Of a stretch of DNA of 64,000 nt, positions 1 through 7,286 are shown in pieces; positions within the stretch are counted from its first letter, which is position 1; the number at the start of each line of letters is the position of its first letter. The notes beneath the pieces were generated by a model, which did not search any database, was not told the DNA's origin, and saw nothing but the letters and a program-made list of their open reading frames with translations. The position numbers and the translations under genes were made by a program. Source of the stretch: Caldilineaceae bacterium. Lineage in GTDB: Bacteria; Chloroflexota; Anaerolineae; Caldilineales; Caldilineaceae. Location of the stretch: contig JAPOVP010000007.1 in the NCBI GenBank assembly GCA_026708085.1, positions 1 to 64,000 on the forward strand. The letters run 5' to 3'.

Positions 1-16
1 AAGCGGCCTCCCTTGT

Positions 17-35
17 GCGGGGGCTCCGCCCCCGC
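17..35. repeat. GC hairpin, repeat family 2
   Basis: A perfect 7-bp stem, GCGGGGG/CCCCCGC, closes a 5-nt loop (CTCCG). The surrounding text (CCTCCCTT, a G-run, then CGCAACGCCCCC) recurs in a less perfect form at about 14335-14377, so this is a dispersed element rather than a single chance palindrome. No function is evident. Confidence 0.6.
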
Positions 36-206
36 AACGCCCCCTCTCCTAAAACCTCGCGCCGCAGCGAGTGTGAGGGCAATGCGAAATTGTCGTCCCG
101 CGGCGACCCGCGCCTCCCCCCACGTCGTGGCTCGTCCCGAATGTGAGCCAGCCCAGACAAGCCAGGCGAGGCAACGCCCAAGCAGCCCCAACCTGCCGCC
201 TCCACC

Positions 207-231
207 GTAGGGGCACCCCTTGTGGGTGCCC
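207..231. repeat. GTAGGGGC hairpin repeat, CACCC type
   Basis: GTAG is followed by a perfect 8-bp stem GGGCACCC/GGGTGCCC around the loop CTTGT (211-231). This is the best-preserved CACCC-type member of a family with about nine copies in the window. Confidence 0.8.
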
Positions 232-272
232 AAGCCCGCCGCCCCAAAACGCGCCGCCCTGCCATATGCCCC

Positions 273-298
273 CGTAGGGGCACCCCCTGTGGGTTCCC
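273..298. repeat. GTAGGGGC hairpin repeat, degenerate
   Basis: This copy has the conserved GTAGGGGCACCCC start, but the right arm reads GGGTTCCC, giving one mismatch, and the loop is altered. It marks the left edge of the first unit of the tandem duplication described at 275-1950. Confidence 0.7.
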
Positions 299-492
299 TC
301 TTCAGTACGCGGCGCCCCTTCGCGTCGCTCCGCGCATCCAGAGCAGTTGGAAATTCTCCGCATTCCTCCGCGGCCCTCCGCGGATCAAGAGAAGTCAGAT
401 GTTCTTCGTAGATATCCCGTTTCAGGCTAACGTCAGCGAACCCCAATTGCCCTTCCAGAAAGATCCACGCGAAACCATGACGAAAGCCCTTC

Positions 493-524
493 AAAACAGA
501 AAACACCCGCAAACATGCAGGTGT
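493..524 (-). terminator. Rho-independent terminator of first small gene
   Basis: Read on the minus strand, the stem ACACCTGCA/TGCGGGTGT (one T-G pair) with a 4-nt loop is followed by TTTTCTGTTTT. It lies 40 bp after the stop of the gene at 564-881. The second unit has the same structure with the T-G pair replaced by C-G, so the fold is conserved. Confidence 0.75.
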
Positions 525-563
525 GTCTACACCATATGTGTCCGAAATGTTGACCGTTCGCCG

Positions 564-881
564 TCATTCCTCCGCGACGCTGCGCCTCCTTTCCCTGAGC
601 ATCAGCCCTATCCAGACCTGCGCACCGCCTAGCACCAGAGCCAAAAAGCCTGCAATAGCGGAGAATATCACCCGTGTCGTCTGAGCCGCTGCATGCACTT
701 CAGATCGTAAGGCGACCACCTCCGTTCGTACCCCCTCTACATCGACCTTAGTAGCCAAATGCTCGTATGCACCTTCCAGTCGAGCGATGCGTTCACCATC
801 AGTTGACCCCTCTTGCGCGGCAACCGGTGTGCAGAACAAGACGAACAGCAGTATCCCCAGAGAGACATGATACAATTTCAT
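564..881 (-). CDS. Small exported coiled-coil protein with C-terminal membrane segment
   Basis: This 105-residue protein has no function I can name. It starts with a typical signal peptide (MKLYHVSLGILLFVLFCTPVAAQ, cleavage expected after VAA). A charged helical stretch (about residues 30-65) with heptad-like spacing follows, containing ARLEGAYEHL and VEGVRTEV. A hydrophobic segment (about 72-95) and a basic tail (RERRRS) end the protein. I start it at MKLYH because a promoter -10 box at 944-949 places the transcript start downstream of the longer GTG frame at 951-953. The ribosome-binding site is weak. The paralogue at 1425-1784 is 14 residues longer. The layout resembles XhlA-type or other small coiled-coil membrane proteins, but I would not assign it. 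Confidence 0.65.
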   Translation of the reverse strand: MKLYHVSLGILLFVLFCTPVAAQEGSTDGERIARLEGAYEHLATKVDVEGVRTEVVALRSEVHAAAQTTRVIFSAIAGFLALVLGGAQVWIGLMLRERRRSVAEE

Positions 882-943
882 CTGATATTTTTTCTCGCTC
901 TCTGATTCCGGTTCCCTGTCCTCCCTGACACCTGCGTAGTACA

Positions 944-972
944 AATGTATCACTCCCTACAAGTTTTTTCAA
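944..972 (-). promoter_or_regulatory. Sigma70-like promoter of first small gene
   Basis: On the minus strand a -35 box TTGAAA (967-972) and a -10 box TACATT (944-949) are separated by exactly 17 bp. The paralogous unit keeps both boxes and the spacing at 1850-1878 although the spacer sequence differs, which supports function. Confidence 0.7.
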
Positions 973-1040
973 GGCTTTTTCAGGGAAGTTGTGGACCAGT
1001 ATCGGGGTAATCTTCACCATCCATCCCTCAGCGAGTGCCC

Positions 1041-1065
1041 GTAGGGGCACCCCTTGTGGGTGCCC
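1041..1065. repeat. GTAGGGGC hairpin repeat, CACCC type
   Basis: This is a perfect copy of the 8-bp stem GGGCACCC/GGGTGCCC with the CTTGT loop. It lies between the two units of the tandem duplication. Confidence 0.8.
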
Positions 1066-1106
1066 AAGCCCGTACCCCCCAAAGCGCCATCCAGCCGAAT
1101 CCCCCC

Positions 1107-1131
1107 GTAGGGGCACCCCTTGTGAGTGCCC
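1107..1131. repeat. GTAGGGGC hairpin repeat, CACCC type with one mismatch
   Basis: The left arm GGGCACCC is intact and the right arm reads GAGTGCCC, so one pair is lost. It marks the start of the second duplicated unit. Confidence 0.75.
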
Positions 1132-1352
1132 TCTTCAGTACGCGGCACCCCTTCGCGTCGCTTCGTGGACCCAGAGCAGCTGATAGTTCTCCTCGTCCCT
1201 CAGTGGACCAGAAAAGGTGTTGCCGTTCCTCGTGCCACGCCGTGGATCAAGGAAAGTCAGATGTTCTTCGAAGATATCCCCTTTCAGGCAACCGTCAGCG
1301 AACCCCAGTTGCCCTTCCACAAAGATCCATGCGAAACAATGGCAAAGACATT

Positions 1353-1386
1353 TCAGAACAAAAAACACCCGCAAATGTGCGGGTGT
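1353..1386 (-). terminator. Rho-independent terminator of second small gene
   Basis: On the minus strand ACACCCGCA/TGCGGGTGT forms a perfect 9-bp stem with a 4-nt loop, followed by TTTTTTGTT. It lies about 40 bp after the stop of the gene at 1425-1784. Compared with the first unit, the base change in the stem improves pairing. Confidence 0.8.
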
Positions 1387-1424
1387 GACTGCACGGTCTG
1401 TTTCCAACTATTGACCGGTCACCG

Positions 1425-1784
1425 TTATTCCTCCGCGACGCTGCGCTTCCTTTCCCTGAGCATCAGCACAATCCAGACCTGCGCGCCGCCTAGCACCAGA
1501 GCCAAAGAGCCTGCCAAACCGGCAAATATCACCCGTGTCGTCTGTACTGCTGCATGAATTTCGGATCGTAAGGCGACCACCTCGGTTCGTAACCTCTCTA
1601 CTACAGTTTGTGCCCTCTCTACTTCGGTTCGTACCCCCTCTACATCGACCTTAGTGGCCAAATGCTCGTATGCGCCTTCAAGTCGAGCAATGCGTTCACC
1701 ATCAGTTAACCCCTCTTGCGCGGCAACGGGTGTACAAATCACGACAACCAGCAGTAACCCCAGCACGACATGATACAATTTCAT
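1425..1784 (-). CDS. Small exported coiled-coil membrane protein, paralogue of 564-881
   Basis: This 119-residue protein has the same plan as its neighbour: signal peptide (MKLYHVVLGLLLVVVICTPV, then AAQ), an acidic coiled-coil region, a hydrophobic segment (GLAGSLALVLGGAQVWIVLM) and a basic tail. Its coiled coil carries 14 extra residues (ERAQTVVERLRTEV), equal to two heptads, which look like an internal repeat of the VRTEV segment. The start is chosen at MKLYH because the promoter at 1850-1878 leaves no room for the longer GTG frame. The partner or target is unknown. Confidence 0.65.
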   Translation of the reverse strand: MKLYHVVLGLLLVVVICTPVAAQEGLTDGERIARLEGAYEHLATKVDVEGVRTEVERAQTVVERLRTEVVALRSEIHAAVQTTRVIFAGLAGSLALVLGGAQVWIVLMLRERKRSVAEE

Positions 1785-1849
1785 CTCTATTCTCTGTTCT
1801 CGATCTCGACCCTTGGCTCCCTGCCCCTTTCTGGCACCTGTGTAGTACA

Positions 1850-1878
1850 AATGTATCACTCTCTACCAATTATATCAA
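1850..1878 (-). promoter_or_regulatory. Sigma70-like promoter of second small gene
   Basis: On the minus strand there is a -35 box TTGATA (1873-1878), 17 bp, and a -10 box TACATT (1850-1855). The -10 box and spacing match the first unit, and the -35 differs by one base. About 50 bp of upstream sequence (GTGGACCAGT, CGGGGTAATC) is also conserved between the units. Confidence 0.7.
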
Positions 1879-2005
1879 GGCTTTTTCAGAGGAATTGTGG
1901 ACCAGTTTCGGGGTAATCCAGACCATCCGTCCCTCAGCGGGTGCCCTTACTCCTCGCGCGCAGCAGTTCACTAAAAACTAAAAACTAACCACCAAAAACT
2001 GCCCT

Positions 2006-3247
2006 TCAAACGCCCTCCAACACCCCCAAACACCGCTCTATCTCCTCCACCGTGTTGTAATGCACCAAGCCCAGCCGCAGCCAGCCGCCGCTCCCCTCCA
2101 TACCCATCCTCTCGCTCAACGACTGCGCATAGAAATCCCCGTTCCACGCAAAAATATTCTCCTCCGCCAGCGCCCGTGCCAGCTGCTCCGGCGTCCTCCC
2201 CTCCTTCCGCAGCGACACCGTCGCCACCCTTCTGTCCAAATCCTCCCGCTCCGTCAGACCGTAAATCCGAACACCCGGCACGCTCATCAGCCCGTTGACC
2301 AGCCGCTCCGTCAGCATCCGTTCATACGCCCCAAGTACTGCCCAGGCCGCAATCAGCTTCTCTCTCCGGCTCTCCGTCGACGCGACCCCGCCGTACTCAA
2401 CCCCCAGCCCGGCCAGATAATCGATAGCCGCCGTCACGCCCGCCATCCCTTCATGATTCTGCGTGCCCATCTCCCACTTGCCCGGCGGCACATCCCCGGC
2501 CGGACGCACACGATAAGCCTCCAACCGCTCCCACTGTTCCCGCTTACCGTATATCTGCCCGCTGTGCGGCCCAAAAAACTTGTACGACGAGCACGCCAGG
2601 AAATCGCACCCCAGCTCCCGCACGTCGATCAATCCGTGCGGCGCATACTGGACCGCGTCCACAAACGTCAGCGCGCCCACATTTCCCGCCCAGCCGATGA
2701 TTGTGTCCACGTCATTGATCGTCCCCATCGCGTTGCTGGCATACCCCACCGCCACCAACTTCGTGCGCTCCGTAATCTGCCTCCGCACATCCTCCATATC
2801 CAGCGTCCCGCTCTCCACGTCCACGTCCGCCCACCGTACGTGCGCCCTCCGCTCCTCCGCCGCCAGCACCCACGGCATCACGTTCGCGTCATGGTCCAGC
2901 CGTGTTACCACCACCTCGTCCCCCGGCCCCAGCTCCCGCGCCAGCGACCGGCTCACTTGAAACGTCAGGCTCGTCATGTTACTGCCGAAAACAACCTCAT
3001 CCGCGTCGCAGCCGAGCAGATCAGCCACCGCCCTGTGCGCCGCTTCGATCACCGCATCAGTCCGTCGGCTGGTCTCGAACACCCCGTGCGTATTCGAATT
3101 GCGCCGCGTCATGGCATCGACCATCGCCGCGATCACGCTCTCGTGGACCTGCGTACCACCGGGATTGTCGAAAAAGATAGCCGGCCTGCCGTTGAACGAC
3201 TCCTGCAACGCCGGAAACTGTCCCCGGACCTTCTCAACATCGAACAT
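2006..3247 (-). CDS. Cysteine desulfurase-like class V aminotransferase
   Basis: This 413-residue protein is a PLP-dependent fold-type I enzyme of the cysteine-desulfurase-like group often annotated as TIGR01976. Visible marks are the N-terminal FFDNPGGTQVHESV, HDAN near residue 119 over the cofactor ring, DAVQYAPHG with Asp197, and the Schiff-base lysine in SSYKFFGPH (Lys223). The C-terminal region lacks the conserved catalytic Cys loop of true NifS/SufS enzymes as far as I can see, and no scaffold gene (IscU/SufU) is adjacent. Sulfur transfer is therefore possible but unproven. It is about 50 bp upstream of sppA's stop, on the same strand. Confidence 0.8.
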   Translation of the reverse strand: MFDVEKVRGQFPALQESFNGRPAIFFDNPGGTQVHESVIAAMVDAMTRRNSNTHGVFETSRRTDAVIEAAHRAVADLLGCDADEVVFGSNMTSLTFQVSRSLARELGPGDEVVVTRLDHDANVMPWVLAAEERRAHVRWADVDVESGTLDMEDVRRQITERTKLVAVGYASNAMGTINDVDTIIGWAGNVGALTFVDAVQYAPHGLIDVRELGCDFLACSSYKFFGPHSGQIYGKREQWERLEAYRVRPAGDVPPGKWEMGTQNHEGMAGVTAAIDYLAGLGVEYGGVASTESRREKLIAAWAVLGAYERMLTERLVNGLMSVPGVRIYGLTEREDLDRRVATVSLRKEGRTPEQLARALAEENIFAWNGDFYAQSLSERMGMEGSGGWLRLGLVHYNTVEEIERCLGVLEGV

Positions 3248-3296
3248 GGCTTTCTCCAGGCTCCCGCGCCGCGTCGCGGCGCGGCCTACTTAACCT

Positions 3297-5090
3297 TTAC
3301 TTAATCTTCGGTAAACCGTCCGCCAGCATCCATACACGCTCACGCCCCATCAATGAAGACACATCCCCTTGCAAAACCCCCAGCAGTGCCTCCGTCAACT
3401 CCGCAAACTCCTCCCCGCCCACAAGCAGGTCCAGGCTGCCTTCCGCAACAGGCGGGCGCGGCCGTTTCTCGTCCGCTTTCACCGCGACCACGGGGACCGT
3501 CCCGTCCGTCGGCAATCTCGCCAGTTCGCACAGCCTGTCGACGGCCGTGGCAAAACTGCCGATCTCATCCACCAGACCGCGCACCTGCGCCTGCCTGCCT
3601 GTCCACACGCGCCCGCCGCAAAGCGCCTCAAGCGAGTCCGGCTCCATTTTTCGCGCATCCGCCACCAGCCGCTTAAAGATCCCATACGTGTGCCCTATCT
3701 GTTCCTCGACTTTGCCCCGCTGCTTTGGCCTCCAGGGACCGTCGTTCGCATAGAGATCGGCGTTCTCGCCTCGCTGAACCGGGAAGCTCTTCGCGCCTAT
3801 CTTGTCGAATGCCCCGCTCGTAACCAGCTTGGCCATTACCACGCCGATGCTCCCGGTGAGCGTCGCCCCCTGGCACACAATCCGCCGCGCCGGCAGCGCC
3901 ACGTAGTATCCTCCGCTGCCCGCTACATCCCCCATATAGGTCACCACCGGCTTCTTCCGGTTTAACAGTGTCAGCTCCCGCCACATCAGATCGCTCGCCA
4001 GCGCCGAACCGCCGCCCGAATCGACGTGCAGCAGAACGCCTGCCAGGCGTTCGTCCTGGATCGCCGCCCGGACTGTCTGCTGAACAGTTGAACTTCCGGC
4101 TGTGCTGCTGCCAATGATCGGCAGCCCTCCCGGAAAACGTCGGCTCTTCCCCGTTGTGATCGTCCCGCTAAGCGAAATTACCCCGATCCCCTTTCGGTGC
4201 CGCAGCCGGGGACGGCGATAGAGCGTCCGGCGCGCCTGATCATAAGGCAATATCTGCACCTCCTCCTTCGGCCCGCCCAGCGCCTTCGCCAGCTCGTCTT
4301 CGTAGACAGTGTCGTCAACCAGGCCCAACTCCGCGGCTTCCTTGGCCGTCAGCGGAGCACTGTCGATAGCTGCGCGTACCTGCTCTTCGCTCCTGTCGCG
4401 ACCCCTGCTGATCGCCGAAACCATCTCGCCATACAAACCGTCCAGCAGCCGTTCCATCTGCTCTCGGTGTGCCGCACTCATCTCACTGCGCTCCAGTGTG
4501 TCCAACGCAGTCTTCCATGGCGCCACCTTCACCACCTCCGCCTCGACGCCGATGCGCCGCAACGTCTCAGCCAGAAAGATCGGCTCAGCCCGCAACCCGA
4601 GTACCGACCACTCCGTCTGCGGCGAGACGAACACGCGGTCGGCCGCCGCTGCCACCACGTACTCGGCACCGGCGCACGTCTCCAGATAGACCACGACCTC
4701 CTTCGCCTCGGCGCCGGAACTGTGCTCGCCGCTCCAGCCTCGGAAACGCGCAAAAAGGTCGGCTAGGGACTGGGCCTGCGCTAGGCTGATCTGTGCTCCC
4801 TTGACCAGGATCACTACGCCCCGCACATCAGGGTCTTCCGCGATCCGCCGCAACGCATCGTGCAGCGCCTCGACCGTCAGCGCAGGCTTGCCTCGCGAAA
4901 CTATGTTAAGATACCGCGGCCGCTGCGGCGTCCTCTCCAGCAACGGGCCGGAAAGCTCGAACAACACATAGTCAGCCCAGCTCCCCTTGGACAGCCGCCG
5001 CACGCCATTGGCCAGCAAGCACCCGCACGCCTGCCACAGCCACGCCATGCCCCGCACAAGCCGGATGACGCCTCTTCCTATCACACTCAT
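3297..5090 (-). CDS. sppA: Signal peptide peptidase SppA, long (67K) type
   Basis: This 597-residue S49 serine protease with two tandem domains cleaves leftover signal peptides at the membrane. The N-terminal domain supplies the catalytic lysine (APWKTALDT, Lys193 from this start). The C-terminal domain supplies the serine (VDSGGGSALASD, Ser362), and GDVAGSGGYY and TLTGSIGVV follow as in the family. The size matches the E. coli-type long form. I start at MSVIGRG because a GGAGGGGG Shine-Dalgarno lies 6-7 bp upstream. An in-frame ATG at 5168 would add 26 residues without a comparable site. Only a weak N-terminal hydrophobic segment is visible (LVRGMAWLWQACGCLLA). Confidence 0.85.
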   Translation of the reverse strand: MSVIGRGVIRLVRGMAWLWQACGCLLANGVRRLSKGSWADYVLFELSGPLLERTPQRPRYLNIVSRGKPALTVEALHDALRRIAEDPDVRGVVILVKGAQISLAQAQSLADLFARFRGWSGEHSSGAEAKEVVVYLETCAGAEYVVAAAADRVFVSPQTEWSVLGLRAEPIFLAETLRRIGVEAEVVKVAPWKTALDTLERSEMSAAHREQMERLLDGLYGEMVSAISRGRDRSEEQVRAAIDSAPLTAKEAAELGLVDDTVYEDELAKALGGPKEEVQILPYDQARRTLYRRPRLRHRKGIGVISLSGTITTGKSRRFPGGLPIIGSSTAGSSTVQQTVRAAIQDERLAGVLLHVDSGGGSALASDLMWRELTLLNRKKPVVTYMGDVAGSGGYYVALPARRIVCQGATLTGSIGVVMAKLVTSGAFDKIGAKSFPVQRGENADLYANDGPWRPKQRGKVEEQIGHTYGIFKRLVADARKMEPDSLEALCGGRVWTGRQAQVRGLVDEIGSFATAVDRLCELARLPTDGTVPVVAVKADEKRPRPPVAEGSLDLLVGGEEFAELTEALLGVLQGDVSSLMGRERVWMLADGLPKIK

Positions 5091-5230
5091 AACCAACCCC
5101 CTCCCTATCCACGCGCCATCGGCACAATGAACAGCCCAAACGACGCCCTGCCCCACATATCTCATCACTGCAAAACCATACTATACCCGCACGATCTGCA
5201 GGAGAAAAATCGACCTCCTTCAAAGCCCAT

Positions 5231-5255
5231 GTAGGGGCAGGCCTTGTGCCTGCCC
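5231..5255. repeat. GTAGGGGC hairpin repeat, CAGGC type
   Basis: GTAG is followed by a perfect stem GGGCAGGC/GCCTGCCC around CTTGT. The loop and leader match the CACCC-type copies while the inner stem changes on both arms. Confidence 0.8.
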
Positions 5256-5298
5256 AGGTACCCCGCGGCATCATCCCCGCCTTCCCTCAAAAGCTCCT

Positions 5299-5323
5299 GC
5301 AGGGGCAGGCCTTGTGCCTGCCC
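5299..5323. repeat. GTAGGGGC hairpin repeat, CAGGC type
   Basis: This is a second copy, 68 bp from the first and in the same orientation, with a perfect 8-bp stem. The leader reads GCAG instead of GTAG. Confidence 0.8.
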
Positions 5324-5370
5324 GGGTACTTACACACCAAAACTGGTCTGCACCCACACAAGAAAACGCC

Positions 5371-5400
5371 TTGATTCCCGCACCCCTTTCGGGTTATGAT
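5371..5400 (+). promoter_or_regulatory. Candidate promoter of ABC-2 exporter operon
   Basis: TTGATT (5371-5376) and TATGAT (5395-5400) are 18 bp apart, 89 bp before the ATPase start. The spacer contains a short palindrome (CCCGCACCCCTTTCGGG). The call rests on consensus match only. Confidence 0.45.
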
Positions 5401-5488
5401 GCAACGCACCGGCAGAACCCTCCCGGCAGCGCACAGCCCCAATCCTTGCCGGTGCAGTCCACCGCTCCCAACTCTCCAATCGAGGTAC

Positions 5489-6373
5489 ATGATGCCAGCC
5501 GCGGTCGAAGTGCGAAACCTCAATAAGCGCTACCGCAGCGGAACCTGGGCCAATCGCGACATCACCCTTACCGTCGAGCGCGGCGAACTGCTCGCCATCC
5601 TCGGCCCGAACGGCGCCGGCAAGACCACCCTCGTCCGCCAGATCACGACCGAGCTCCTGCCGACCTCCGGCGAAGTCCGCGTCTTCGGACTCGACGCCGT
5701 CTCGCGCCCCAACGAAGCCAAGGCCCGCATGGGCGTAATCCCCCAGGAGACCAACTTCTACTTCGGTCTCTCCGTCCGCCACCACTTCCGCATCCTCGGC
5801 AAGCTGCGCGGTCTGCCTCCATCGACCGCATCCAGCCGCGCCGCACAGCTTGTCTCCGATCTTGGGCTGGATGAACACCAGGACAAACCGGCCGAACATC
5901 TGTCAGGCGGGCTCCGCCGCCGCCTCCTGGTCGGCATCGCCATGCTCGCCGAGCCCCCTCTCCTTGTCCTCGACGAGCCCAGCGTCGGCCTCGACCCCGA
6001 GTCCCGCCGCGACCTGTGGGACCTCCTCCGCAACTACCGCCGCAGAGGAGCAACCATCCTCCTGACCACGCACTCCATGGAGGAGGCCGAAACGCTCAGT
6101 GACAAGGTCGGCATCATCCACGACGGCGCACTGCTGGCACTCGACACCATCGCCAACCTCCGTGCCGCCCACGGCTTCGACTTTAAGATCAGCTATCTGG
6201 CCGACGGCCGCACTCACGTCCTCTACGGCGCCAGCGACACCGAACTCCTCCAGCAGGTCCAATCCCTGGGCATTCGTGAATACGCCGTCTCTCGGACAAC
6301 GCTGGAAGACGTCTACCTGGGCCTGACCGATGGCAAAGGACGGCTGAACGAAGGGCCAATCGCCGATGACTGA
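5489..6373 (+). CDS. ABC-2 type exporter, ATP-binding protein
   Basis: This 294-residue ATPase subunit of a DrrA/CcmA-like exporter acts on the cytoplasmic face. Walker A is GPNGAGKT (about 39-46), the signature is HLSGGLRRR, Walker B is LLVLDEPSVGLD, and TTHSMEEAE carries the switch histidine. The C-terminal tail (about 220-294) is the accessory domain usual in this group. I start at the ATG at 5489 because GAGG lies 4 bp before it; the upstream open frame has no start signal. It overlaps its permease by 8 bp, so the two are translationally coupled. The substrate is unknown: lipid, polysaccharide or drug are all possible. Confidence 0.85.
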   Translation: MMPAAVEVRNLNKRYRSGTWANRDITLTVERGELLAILGPNGAGKTTLVRQITTELLPTSGEVRVFGLDAVSRPNEAKARMGVIPQETNFYFGLSVRHHFRILGKLRGLPPSTASSRAAQLVSDLGLDEHQDKPAEHLSGGLRRRLLVGIAMLAEPPLLVLDEPSVGLDPESRRDLWDLLRNYRRRGATILLTTHSMEEAETLSDKVGIIHDGALLALDTIANLRAAHGFDFKISYLADGRTHVLYGASDTELLQQVQSLGIREYAVSRTTLEDVYLGLTDGKGRLNEGPIADD

Positions 6374-7157
6374 ACACAACGATTCCGTCCCCAACCTCCC
6401 CGCATACCCCTACGCGACAGGCGGCTTCCGCAAATTCATCTCCGATACCGTCAGCGTCTTCGAGCTCAACTTCATCCCTTCCCTCCAGCACTGGTACTTG
6501 ACCCTCCTCCTCGCCGTCGCCTTCCCGCTGCCTTGGTTCTACGTAACCAAAGCCATCGCCCCTGACGACCCCCAGGTCCTCCGCCGCCTGCTTGCCGGCA
6601 CCCTCATCTTTGGCGTCGCCTTCTCTGTCGGCATGCTCGTCGGGCAGAACTTTGTAGGCCAACGGTTTACCGGCACACTCCGTCTGCTCATCACTATGCC
6701 GGTCTCCAAGGGCGCCTATATCCTCGGTTCGCTCGCCCACTCCGCAATCTCGGGCGTGATAACCGTAGTAATTCTGCTCGCTTTCGCCCTGGTGGCCGGG
6801 ATCGACATCCAACTGAGATGGGGACTGGCACCCTCTCTCGTACTCACCGTGCTCGCAGTCAGCGGCCTCACGCTATTCTTCGTCAGCTTTGCACCGTCAG
6901 CGCAGGCCGGCAACATCGCCACCGGCCTCCTGTCCCTCGTCCTGGCCGCCCTCTCCCCCGTCTACTTCACAATGGACCAGGCCCCCCTTCTCATGAAGCT
7001 GATTGGCTACATCTCGCCTCTGCGCTACGCTGCTGACGCCATCGAAAAGTCGCTGTCAGGCAGGATAGACGTTTGGACGGAAATAGTTATACTCTCTGTA
7101 ATAGCCTTGGTCGCCATGTCCCTCGGTCTCTGGAGAATGCCGTGGAGAGAAAAGTAG
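6366..7157 (+). CDS. ABC-2 type exporter, membrane permease
   Basis: This 263-residue permease partners the ATPase at 5489-6373. Six hydrophobic stretches can be placed: about residues 38-58, 75-95, 115-140, 150-170, 175-195 and 235-255. An amphipathic N-terminal helix precedes the first, and FGVAFSVGMLVGQNFVGQRF lies in the second-third region, as in ABC-2 membrane domains. It overlaps the ATPase gene by 8 bp. Nothing downstream hints at the cargo. Confidence 0.8.
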   Translation: MTEHNDSVPNLPAYPYATGGFRKFISDTVSVFELNFIPSLQHWYLTLLLAVAFPLPWFYVTKAIAPDDPQVLRRLLAGTLIFGVAFSVGMLVGQNFVGQRFTGTLRLLITMPVSKGAYILGSLAHSAISGVITVVILLAFALVAGIDIQLRWGLAPSLVLTVLAVSGLTLFFVSFAPSAQAGNIATGLLSLVLAALSPVYFTMDQAPLLMKLIGYISPLRYAADAIEKSLSGRIDVWTEIVILSVIALVAMSLGLWRMPWREK

Positions 7158-7286
7158 CCAAAAAAACCCTGGCTCGCGATCAACACGCACTGCACAGCCT
7201 GCACATTACCCAATCTTCCAAAGCCTCCGTCTCCAAACCGATACCGTTTCGGCTGGAATCCTAACCCTGTGTAAGGAGCGAGCAAA

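Larger units (their letters stand above)
1..492. other. Intergenic repeat-rich stretch, no gene seen
   Basis: No reading frame here has the composition of a gene. The stretch holds a GC-rich hairpin at 17-35, two copies of the GTAGGGGC hairpin repeat (207-231 and 273-298), and at about 310-400 a tract of the 'CCTTCGCGT...CCGCGGATCAA' type that recurs at 1140-1256 and 9655-9930. Open frames in this area are by-products of the GC-rich repeats. Confidence 0.7.
275..1950. repeat. Tandem duplication of a whole transcription unit
   Basis: Unit 1 (about 275-1040) and unit 2 (about 1107-1950) align along their length. In the same order each has a hairpin repeat, a CCGCGGATC-type tract, a 3' non-coding block, a rho-independent terminator, a small membrane-protein gene, a sigma70-like promoter and about 60 bp of conserved upstream sequence. 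The copies differ by scattered substitutions and by a 42-bp length change inside the gene. The boundaries are estimated by eye. Confidence 0.75.
5091..5488. other. Divergent intergenic region with two hairpin repeats
   Basis: The gap between sppA (minus) and the ABC exporter operon (plus) holds two CAGGC-type hairpin repeats (5231-5255, 5299-5323) and a plus-strand promoter candidate at 5371-5400. No gene was seen. Confidence 0.65.
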
